From: Mytilus californianus | Taxonomy: Eukaryota; Mollusca; Bivalvia; Mytilida; Mytilidae | Direction of reading: 5' to 3' | NCBI RefSeq assembly: GCF_021869535.1 | Contig: NW_026262701.1 | Span: forward strand, 49,231,278-49,295,277 | Length of the DNA stretch: 64,000 nucleotides | Shown: positions 37,028 through 46,520 of the stretch, in pieces | How the letters are laid out: each line of letters begins with the position of its first letter | Numbering within the stretch: position 1 is the stretch's first letter | Position numbers and translations under genes: made by a program | The notes under the pieces: model-generated | What the model saw: the letters and a program-made list of their open reading frames with translations, nothing else | Database searches by the model: none | Told to the model about the DNA's origin: nothing

Positions 37028-39260
37028 TGTTGGTAAATCCTCAGAACCAACCTTTATTTACAGTAAAACATAAGTACTTTGTCAGAACCAAATTTTATAA
37101 CTAAGCTTTATGTCGGTACCTCCTCAGAAGCAACCTTTATTTACAGTAAAAACAACAATACCTGGTCAGAACTAAATTTTCTCAATAAACTTTATGTCGG
37201 TACCTCCTCAGAACCAATCTTAATTTATAGTAAAAACAACATTAGCTTGTCAGAATCAAATTTTCTAAGTACAATTTATGGCGGTACCTCCTCAGAACCT
37301 ATCTTTATTTACAGTAAAAACAAAAATACCTTGTCAGAAACAAATTTTGTAAGTAAATTTTATGTCGAAACCTCCGCAGAACCAACCGTTATTTACAGTA
37401 AAAACAACAATACCAGGTCAGAACTAAATAGTATAAGTAAACTTTATGTTGGTACCTCCTCAGAACCAAACTTTATTTACAGTAAAAAGAACCATACCTT
37501 GTCAGAACTAAATTTTTTAAAGTAGATTTTATGTCGGCACCTCCTCAGAACCAACCGTTATTTTCAGTAAAAACAACCAAAACTGGTCAGAACTAAATTT
37601 TCTCAATAAACTTTATGTCGGTACCTCCTCAGAACCAATCTTTATTTATAGTAAAAACAACCATACCTTGTCAGAACTAAATTTCTTAGTAAACTTTATG
37701 TCGGTACCTCCTTAGAACCAACCTTCATTTACAGTTAAAAAAAAATCTAATACCTTGTCGGAATCAAATTTTATAAGTAAACTTTATGTTGGTACCTCCT
37801 CAGAACCAACCTTTATTTACAGTAAAAAATTATACCTTGTCAGAACCAAATTTTATAAGTAAATTTTATGTTGGTAAATCCTTAGAACCAACAGTTATTT
37901 ACAGTAAAACAACAATACCTTGTCAGAACCAAATTTTATAACTAAGCTTTATGTCGGTACCTCCTCAGAACCAACCTTTATTTACAGTAAAAAAATCCAA
38001 TACCTTGTCAGAATCAAATTTTATAACTAAGCTTTATGTTGGTACCTCCTCAGAACCAACCTTTATTTATAGTAAAAACAACAATACCTGGTCAGAACTA
38101 AATTTTCTCAATAAACTTTATGTCGGTACCTCCTCAGAACCAACCTTTATTTACAGTAAAAACAGCAATACCTGGTCAGAACTAATTTTATAAGTAAACT
38201 TTATGTCGTACTTTCTTCAGAACCAACTTTAATTTACAGTAAGAACATAAGTACCTTGTCAGAACCAAATTTTCTAAGTAAACTTTATGTCGAAACCTCC
38301 GCAGAACCAACCGTTATTTACAGTAAAAACAACAATACCAGGTCAGAACTAAATAGTATAAGTAAACTTTATGTTAGTACCTCCTCAGAACCAAACTTTA
38401 TTTACAGTAAAAAGAACCATACCTTGTCAGAACTAAATTTTTTGAAGTAGATTTTATGTCGGTACCTCCTCAGAACCAACCGTTAATTTCAGTAAAAACA
38501 ACCAAAACTGGTCAGAACTAAATTTTCTCAATAAACTTTATGTCGGTACCTCCTTAGAATCAATCTTTATTTATAGTAAAAACAACCATACCTTGTCAGA
38601 ACTAAATTTCCTAAGTAAACTTTATGTCGGTACCTCCTCAGAACCAACCTTTATTTACAGTAAAAACATTAATACCTTGTCAGAAACAAATTTTGTAAGT
38701 AAATTTTATGTCGAAACCTCCTCAGAACCAACCGTTATTTACAGTAAAAACAACCATACCTTGTCAGAACTAAATTGTATAAGTAAACTTTATGTTGGTA
38801 CCTCCTCAGAACCAATCTTTATTTACAGTAAAAACATAAGTACCTTGTCAGAACCAAATTTTATAAGTAAACTTTATGTTGGTAAATCCTCAGAACCAAC
38901 CGTTATTTACAGTAAAACATAAGTACTTTGTCAGAACCAAATTGTATAACTAAGCTTTATGTCGGTACCTCCTCAGAACCAACCCTTATTTACAGTAAAA
39001 AGAACAATACCTGGTCAGAACTAAATTTTCCCAATAAACTTGATGTCGGTACCTCCTCAGAACCAACCTTTATTTACAGTAAAAACAACAATACCTTGTC
39101 AGAACTATATTTTATAAGTAAACTTTATATCGGTACCTCCTCAGAACCAACCTTAATTTACAGTAAAAACATAAGTACCTTGTCAGAACCAAATTTTCTA
39201 AGAAAACTTTATGCCGGTGCCTCCTCAGAAACAACCGTTATTTACAGTAAAAACCAAAAT

Positions 39261-39745
39261 TTCTATGTGCTGTAGACTTAATATCGTTACCTCCTCAGTA
39301 CCTTGTCAGAACCAAATGTTATTAACTAATGTTTAAAGTGTAATCTCCACAAAACGAACTGTTATTTAAACTAAAAACAATACCTTATCATAACTTTTTA
39401 TTTATACTTAAGATCGTTACCTTCTCGGAACAGACCGTTTGTTCCAGTAAATATAACAATACCTTTTCGGAATAATTTTCTGTCTATGCAGACTTTCTCA
39501 TATACCTTTTCAGCCAATAACTTTGAAAATCAAGAATTATATACCTTGTCAGAACCAAAATTTCTATGTAGACTTTTTGTCGTTTCCTCCTCGGGAACAA
39601 ATCGTTATTTTAAGTAAATACGTCAATACTTTTTTTGAATAGTTATCTTTTTATGAAGACTTTAGGTAGTGACCTGCTACAACTTTTCGTTATATACAGT
39701 AAAAACAAGTAAGCCTTGTCAGAACCAACATTTTTTCTCACAAAT
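39261..39745 (+). repeat. Decayed outer edge of the right satellite array
   Basis: Fragments such as CCTCCTCAGTACCTTGTCAG and 'acagtaaaaacaagtaagccttgtcagaac' persist at irregular spacing with many substitutions. After 39,745 no unit is recognisable. Confidence 0.8.
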
Positions 39746-40870
39746 AGATAAAAGTATTCTAATCCAAGCAACTGTTTTACACATATGATCAGTATAACTA
39801 AAATTATATTTATACGTTATATCGCTTCTTTCATTACCGTTTGATATGTTAATGAATTATATGTAAAAAATTAGCTCGGCTACACAAAATGTTGTTTGAA
39901 TAATTTTCATTGATTGAATAATGCACACTTTTATTGGGATTGGGGTAAAACTCAATGTCACCTAGCTGTGGTATCCATTGACATTAAAATTGTAAAAAAA
40001 ATATTTTCTACTGTTAGTTCAGGGGACAACACGGAAAAGCCCCTGAAAGGAATTGGAAGAGAAGGTGAGAAGATACTGAAAGAAATTCAAAAGAAACATA
40101 TTCATGAAATGAATATTTGGAAGTGACCCAATGGCAATTTGAAAAAAAATGAAATAAAAATCACTACTTTCATTTCCGGGGGCATCGCTCGCAAATTCGC
40201 AAACTGTTGAAGAATACTCTAAATCTTGTACTGAGTAAATTATAAAATATACACTACACAATACATTATACAATACAATACAATGTGTGTTTGTTCCAAT
40301 TAAGGTTCCCTAGGGGGCAGTGACAAAGATACAGACACTGATAGGACTAAAGGATTGTTTATATTAGTAAAATCTTAACATCAAAACTTATCTTCGTACA
40401 CATTATCAAATGTGTAACGTCTCTAAAGAACTGACTTATTAATCTTTCTTTTGGTGGAGTTGGGAGGGGATTCCTCGGGACTTTAAATATTGTCACGGTT
40501 CAGTGTTGCAACTTGAAAAAAATAAATATTTGTTTTAACACGATATCGAACGGGTGTTTCATGTATCATTCGTGTCAGCTAGTGTGGGGTATAAATACAT
40601 ATTATGTATTTTGATAAAAATAAGAGAGCTATATCATATTGAATTTGACCTATTTAATGTTGGGGTTATCTATCTCTGATGTTTTTACATCATCTCCTGT
40701 TTTTCTAATTAACTTAAATCTATATTTGTAAAATTACAATCGTTTGTCGGCTGCTTATTTCACTTAAATACTAATTTGTAATTCATATAAAATTTTAATA
40801 TATAGCTAATATAACTCACATGGTAAAGTAATCACCACGTAGACATTTTTATTACGCCGGCTCTGTTAAT
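39746..40870. other. Intergenic, no convincing gene
   Basis: AT-rich sequence. A 70-codon frame at 39,914-40,126 (lysine-rich second half) has no recognisable motif and its antisense is also open, so I do not call it. Confidence 0.5.
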
Positions 40871-40883
40871 GCAAACAACTTAA

Positions 40884-41123
40884 ATGTTTTCTTTCAGGGT
40901 CGTTGTTATCTGTCTTAATTTTACGGGAGTGAGATGTCAATCAAAGACATATCTGCGCAAGACTTATATTGGTTCTGAGAACGTACTCCGGTTCTGCACA
41001 AGTAATGGTTCTGGGAAAGTGCACCGCTGCCGTACCCTGATCTTATTATCCGATAGAATTTCACTGTGGTTTGATGTTTCTAAATATAACATAGGGAAAA
41101 CCAAGTTTTTTAAAAACAGCTGA
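40884..41123 (+). CDS. Hypothetical small secreted protein or terminal exon
   Basis: A 79-codon frame ending TGA at 41,121-41,123. The start MFSFRVVVICLNFTGVRC resembles a signal peptide (basic residue, hydrophobic stretch, small residues), followed by a basic mature part with Cys at about 38 and 49. A splice acceptor (TTTTCTTTCAG ending at 40,898) lies inside the putative signal region. The frame may therefore be an exon that begins with GGTCGTTG rather than a full gene. Local G+C is higher than the flanks. No family is recognised. The antisense is also partly open. Confidence 0.2.
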   Translation: MFSFRVVVICLNFTGVRCQSKTYLRKTYIGSENVLRFCTSNGSGKVHRCRTLILLSDRISLWFDVSKYNIGKTKFFKNS

Positions 41124-41600
41124 TTCACTTTTTTTTCTAAACAATGATAATTCGTAAACAAATGTTTACGCAAAATCTGATTGTACATGATTTTGAAAAT
41201 GCATATTAGCTTTTGGCCTGTTAAATCGTATATGTTACACCATATCTTTGTTTCTAATATCGTCAATTGACATTTTATAACGACAAACCTTTGTATAGTA
41301 ATACATATATACATACATATTAATATCGTTTTCAACACCATAAAACTTTTTCATACCATATCTTGTTTGAAAACATTCCAATATTTTTAAATATTTCATC
41401 ATTTCTTAGAATAAACTCTGTATTTGAGCTTGATTTTTTTTTCATTTATATGTTTTTTATTTTTTTTTTTTTTAAATAATATAATAATTTATTAAAAAAT
41501 TTTTAGTACAATTTTCTTTTAAATGTACAATTTGTTGATAAATTATATAAATACAATATGTTTGAAATATGATACAACAGTTATTTTGACAAGATAGTGA
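41124..41600. other. Intergenic, no gene seen
   Basis: Very AT-rich, with T-runs at 41,430-41,475. It is the 3' flank of the minus-strand ORF1 relic. Confidence 0.55.
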
Positions 41601-41609
41601 TAAAATATT

Positions 41610-42445
41610 CTATGCTTTTGATTTCTTAGGTCCAATGTTTTCAGTAGGTGTAGGTGGAGTATGATATCTTGCTGTTGTTCTTCTTGGATTTTTTGGTATT
41701 ATTACAAATTTATCAATTGATTGTTGTGATTTGTCATTGCCTGTGTTACTCAAACTTGGTAGTTGCACATTCTTTGCTGAACCTGTTCTTGTATCACTAG
41801 ATTTGCTGGATATATTGCTATTTTGTGATGGTTTCGGTATTGATGTATTAGATGTTTTGTCAGTTGCTTCAGAAATGTGTTCTTTTGTCTGAGCTTCAAT
41901 GGACTGTAGATTTACATCTGCACTTTAATTTTCATTGACATTAACCTCTGAGTTGTCTTCATTTATATTTTTACTTTGAAAGCCAGTTGGGCAATCCATC
42001 ATTTTATGCCCACTTTTGTTGCATGTTTTACAAACCCAGTCATTTGGGCATCCATATATCAAGTGACCAGGTTCCAAGCATTTATGACAAGTTTTTACAT
42101 TGTTTTCATGATTGATGCTTCTGTTGAACTCTGGTTGTCCAGCATGGAAAACCTTAGCCATGTATTTACCTATCTGTATATTTCTTGGTATGGTCTTGTC
42201 TAGTACCTTACTGATTACCACTAATGTCACCAGTTTGGCAAGCAGTTAATTTGCCATTGACTCTCAAACATTCTCGGAAAAGGCCTTGAATCTCACAACC
42301 TTGTAGAGTTACAGCTCTGTGGATTTGTCCATCGTCAGCGGACAGAGGGACATTTTTCACCTTAATACGAATAGTATTCTCTTGCAGCCTACCAGGATTT
42401 TGAGGATTTTGCGAGTACAGGGGGCAACAGTCAGATATCAATGTT
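41610..42445 (-). pseudogene. Retroelement ORF1 relic with two CCHC zinc knuckles
   Basis: Read from about 42,445 down to the stop at 41,610-41,612. The N-terminal part (42,441-42,208) contains TIRIKVKNVPLSADDGQI, like the nucleic-acid-binding part of retroelement ORF1 proteins. A one-base shift near 42,230 leads into 42,230-41,925, which has two CX2CX4HX4C knuckles (CHKCLEPGHLIYGC and CKTCNKSGHKMMDC). After a single in-frame TAA at 41,925 the frame stays open for about another 105 codons of Ser/Thr/Lys-rich tail ending GPKKSKA. It would coat element RNA. The family cannot be fixed, and no matching polymerase follows it, so it may be an orphan fragment. Confidence 0.75.
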
Positions 42446-42634
42446 TTCTGATAGATTGTTCATATTGCGTCACTGTTTGATGGAATTAAGTAACACGCCT
42501 TTTTCTTTTTCTAAACAATTGTGAACTCTTTGCCCCGTTTCATACTTCATCAATTTTATTATTTATATTATGTATGTATACAAGTTTGTTTATCTCTTAT
42601 TGTTTTGAATGTGCTTATTACACGTATTTAGAAA
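42429..42634. repeat. Partial extra copy of the 1,024-bp repeat
   Basis: CAGTCAGATATCAATGTTTT and the following ~200 bp match 43,071-43,280 and 44,095-44,304 with substitutions. It abuts the zinc-knuckle relic on one side and the first full repeat copy on the other. Confidence 0.8.
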
Positions 42635-44682
42635 GTATTGATCTATTTTCGATGTTTACATGCTCATATGCACTGGTAATTTTAAAAGTATTTGTTTTGC
42701 TTTCCATACTTATATGCTTATATGCATTGATAATTTTCTTGAAATAGATTGTATATTGTTGACACTATTTGTATTTATATTGATGTTTTATATGATTACG
42801 GGATATTTTCTGGTGTTTCACCTCTTATTTTTTACGTGGCGAGAATCTTCAGCGGTCTCCATGTTTCACAGATTGTAATAGATTATGGACCATACACCGG
42901 AAATTCAGTACGTTGCAAAATATTATTCAGCTACAATAAATGATCTTATAACAACTATATTTATTTTTATTTTATTAAGGTTTATAACTTCCAGCTCGAT
43001 CGTCTTGAACATTTACAAGCTATTCTATTATTTTCCTTTTAAACATGATTCTCATTGGTTGTTTTCAACAGTCAGATATCAATGTTTTCTGATAGATCGT
43101 TCCAATTGCTTCACTGTTTGATGGAATTTAGTAACACGCCTTTTTTTCTTTTTCTAACCAATTGTGAACTCTTTGCCCCGTTTCATGCCTCATCTATTTT
43201 ATTATTTATATTATGTATGTATACAAATTTGTTTATCTCTTATTGTTTTGAATGTGCTTATTACTCGTATTTCCTGTATAATTTTAGATACATTTTCATG
43301 ATTTATCACGCCTTGTTAACTTTTCTTGTAAATTTTTGTGTCATTTATGTGCTATAACTGGTTTCTTTCTTAAAATGATTGAGAGTTCAGGCTCATTTTC
43401 TATCAAATCCCAATGTTTTATAATTGATCTTTTGAACTGTTTCACTGCTGGGTTATATTTTGTGATAAAAATAATTGTTTTAACATCTGGTTTTTCAGTG
43501 TTAGTTAGTAAAGCATTTCGTTCTAAGTTTGAGGTAGATATAATCGCTTCATCGATTTCTGTTTGCCTATAATTTCTTTGTAATAATTTTTCTCTAAATC
43601 AATTAATGATCTTGGTACGTGTTTTAATTAAAAGTCATCCAAACCCACCAAGCAGAAAGTATTGATCTATTTTCGATGTTTACATGCTCATATGCACTGG
43701 TAATTTTAAAAGTATTTGTTTTGCTTTCCATACTTATATGCTTATATGCATTGATAATTTTCTTGAAATAGATTGTATATTGTTGACACTATTTGTATTT
43801 ATATTGATGTTTTATATGATTACGGGATATTTTCTGGTGTTTCACCTCTTATTTTTTACGTGGCGAGGATCTTCAGCGGTCTCCATGTTTCACAGATTGT
43901 AATAGATTATGGACCATACACCGGAAATTCAGTACGTTGCAAAATATTATTCAGCTACAATAAATGATCTTATAACAACTATATTTATTTTTATTTTATT
44001 AAGGTTTATAACTTCCAGCTCGATCGTCTTGAACATTTACAAGCTATTCTATTATTTTCCTTTTAAACATGATTCTCATTGGTTGTTTTCAACAGTCAGA
44101 TATCAATGTTTTCTGATAGATCGTTCCAATTGCTTCACTGTTTGATGGAATTTAGTAACACGCCTTTTTTTCTTTTTCTAACCAATTGTGAACTCTTTGC
44201 CCCGTTTCATGCCTCATCTATTTTATTATTTATATTATGTATGTATACAAATTTGTTTATCTCTTATTGTTTTGAATGTGCTTATTACTCGTATTTCCTG
44301 TATAATTTTAGATACATTTTCATGATTTATCACGGCTTGTTAACTTTTCTTGTAAATTTTTGAGTCTTTTTTACGCTATAACTGGTTTCTTTCTTAAAAT
44401 GATTGAGAGTTCAGGCTCATTTTCTATCAAATCCCAATGTTTTATAATTGATCTTTTTATCTGTTTCACTGCTGAGTTATATTTAGTGATAAAGATAACT
44501 GTTTTAACATCTGGTTTTTCAGTGTTAGTTAGTAAAGCAATTCGTTCTAAGTTTGAGGTAGATATAATCGCTTCATCGATTTCTGTTTGCTTATAATTTC
44601 TTTGTAATATTGATCTTGGTACGTTCATAGATATCGTTTGTGTTTCTTATATGACGGATAAACTCTACTTTAATGAAGCCTT
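42635..44682. repeat. 1,024-bp tandem duplication (two copies)
   Basis: 42,635-43,658 and 43,659-44,682 are near-identical, marked by AAGTATTGATCTATTTTCGA at 42,635 and 43,658. The left part of each copy is non-coding and AT-rich. The right part is the C-terminal coding region of the minus-strand Penelope-like polymerase. The hydrophobic plus-strand frames here (for example 42,660-42,878 and 43,055-43,357) are antisense or AT-rich shadows. Confidence 0.88.
43345..43600 (-). pseudogene. Duplicated C-terminal fragment of the Penelope-like polymerase
   Basis: Second copy of the polymerase C-terminus found at 44,371-44,628, carried in the 1,024-bp repeat. It shows the same IKHWDLIEN-like and ERNALLTNTEKPDVK-like sequence in reverse orientation and is interrupted by substitutions. 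It has no polymerase core of its own. Confidence 0.7.
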
Positions 44683-46240
44683 TGAATACGCTTTTAGGAT
44701 GACAACTATTTCTATCTAAGTATTGAAAGTTTCTGTTGGATTTCTGAAAGTCTTAAGATCTAGGATTCCAGAGTCCAAAAATCTTTTGCCTTTATATACT
44801 TCAGTATCTAAAAATATCATTCTCTCCGATGATATTTCGTAGGTGAATTTTAGGTATTTGTGTGCCTTGTTTGCCGTTATGAAAAGTTCTTGGAGTTCCT
44901 TTTTGTTACCATTAAATAAGATGAATCCATCATCTCTATTTCTACCGCAGAAAGCTATTTTGTCTCTATGTGAATACTTTGATAATATATTCTCTAAAAT
45001 TTCAAACATTCTTATATCAGCTAATTCTGCTGATGCAGCGCCTCCCATTGGGACACCAGTTCGCTGTCTGTATGTTTTACTGTTAAATGTGAATTCATTA
45101 TTCTTCAATATAATTTCGAAAGATTTTATTATATCTTCAATGGGAGGAATTCGAAAGTATAATTATTGCATGTTAAATTCTTTGTTACTCTTTTGACAGC
45201 TTCAATTATCTCAGAATATTCTAAGTTTGTATACATGTTGCTTGCATCAAATGTAGCTAATAAAATATTGTTGTTTAGGTTTAGATTCTCAAGTTTCTGA
45301 ATAAAGTCTTTGGTATCTTTGATATATGTATTCTGACTTTGCACAAGTGGTAATAAAATGCGATCGATAAAATGTGATAGATTATGGAAAGGTGTGCCAC
45401 ATAAAGAAACTATAGGTCTGCCTAAGAAACCATATTCCACGATTTTTGCTGGATTGTTTTCTATTTCAAGTAAGATTTCTGGTGGAATTTTGTGTATTTT
45501 TGGCAATAGGAAAAATTTTGCTATTTTTTGTTAAATAAATTCTGTAACAAAAATCTATATGTTATCTTATCTATTTGGTAATTCCTTTGCCATTTTTCTA
45601 TAAGATCGTATATAAGCTTTGTGGTATTTGCTATTCTTGATCGATGTATTTCTTCATACATGTAATAGAACTCACTTTCTAACTGTCTTAAACCTTCTTT
45701 GATATATGTAATTTTGTCGAGAATACAGAGAGTAGAGTTTTTGTCTGCTTTTCGAACTATTATTTCTTTGTTTTTTACCAGGTTCTTGAGAGCTTTTCTT
45801 TTCATTTTTGTTAAGATTTGGTGAGATCTTCTTCAGATTAATTTTTCTTAATTCATACTTTGTTGCAAGTAAATAATTTTCTAAGGTACCGCATGAATAG
45901 GCTGGTTTGTATCCACTTTTTATATAAAATGGATGCTTTGAATCATTTTTGCTGTCGTGGAATCGATAGTGACAGCGAAGTTTACGCTCAAATACCTTAA
46001 AGTCATTCATGATAGATTTTCTTAAACCTTTTAAGCTAGGTTGAGGTATAAATTTTACCCCTTTTGAAAGTAGAAGCCATTCGTCGTCTTCTAATACTCT
46101 TTGGAAATTTTGACAAAAGATTTAGCTTTTCAATGCTTGCATTTCTTATCGACGTTTTTATTGTTTCTCGAAGATTCAATAATCTCTCTCTCTTTTGCGA
46201 TTTCTTGTTTTTAAAGATTTTTTAAAACGTCTAGTCATTA
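44340..46240 (-). pseudogene. Penelope-like reverse transcriptase, frameshifted
   Basis: Reading leftwards, the N-terminal region (46,240-45,672) has RKSIMNDFKVFERKLR and AYSCGTLENYLLATKYEL. Next come NKEIIVRKADKNSTLCILDK (45,770-45,700), LPKIHKIPP and GRPIVSLCGTPFHNLSHFID (45,506-45,380), motif A TFDASNMYTNLEY, GVPMGGAASAELADI (45,060-45,010), the catalytic-type RDDGF box inside FCGRNRDDGFILF, and LDTEVYKGKRF. The C-terminus is TKYNSAVKQIKRSIIKHWD (44,628-44,371). The 'PKIHK' plus 'GRPIVS' arrangement is known from Penelope-like elements, which is the basis of the call. Frame breaks near 45,790, 45,515, 45,125 and 44,716 inactivate it. No GIY-YIG endonuclease was found downstream. Confidence 0.75.
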
Positions 46241-46520
46241 TGATAAGCTCTGTTAGAATTTGTAAATGTATTTTTATTTTCTTTCTATATTTTTTTTGTT
46301 GATTGGTTAAACATATATAGAAGGTCGTGTTTACTTCAGATTGACAGATAGCTATTATTTTAAAGATACCCATGAATATATTAATGAGAAACTATAACTT
46401 ACTTGTAAATGATTGAAAAAGACGTTAATTCATAAAAAAAAAATGCTTTGTTTTATTCTATGTTATTACATTTCATACGAAAACAACTTTGTTATACTAC
46501 ATAAGTTCAGTTCAATTTCT

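Larger units (their letters stand above)
27709..39260 (+). repeat. Right array of 84-bp KpnI satellite (about 137 units)
   Basis: Same satellite as 1-11,709 but in the opposite orientation. The plus-strand unit has half A from TCAGAACCAAATTTTATAAG to GGTACCTCC and half B from TCAGAACCAACCTTTATTTA to AATACCTTG, 42 bp each. The translated unit follows LSEPNFISKLYVGTS then SEPTFIYSKNNNT. Open stretches reach 183 codons (33,660-34,211 and 35,344-35,895) and 181 codons (36,528-37,073). Frame breaks fall mostly in the AGTAAAAACAAC segment, where lengths vary (AGTAAAACAAC, AGTAAAAAAATCC, AGTAAAACATAAG). Unit variants differ from those of the left array, for example FLNKLYVGTS and WSELNF, so the arrays have evolved apart. 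Confidence 0.95.

Noticed and set aside
1..39260. Satellite open frames as genuine protein-coding genes
   Set aside because: Frames break every few units, the antisense is also open over several units, and there is no promoter, signal or splice evidence. Kept as a repeat, with coding raised only as a question.
27709..39260. CRISPR-like regular repeats
   Set aside because: Units are contiguous with no unique spacers, the period is 84 bp, and the surrounding sequence is animal.
40965..41012. Homology of this stretch to the satellite (GGTTCTGAGAA)
   Set aside because: The match is too short and not followed by unit-length periodicity, so it is mentioned only as a possibility.
42660..44596. Plus-strand hydrophobic frames that resemble small membrane proteins
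   Set aside because: They are repeated with the 1,024-bp duplication, come from AT-rich T-runs, and part of them lies antisense to the retroelement polymerase.
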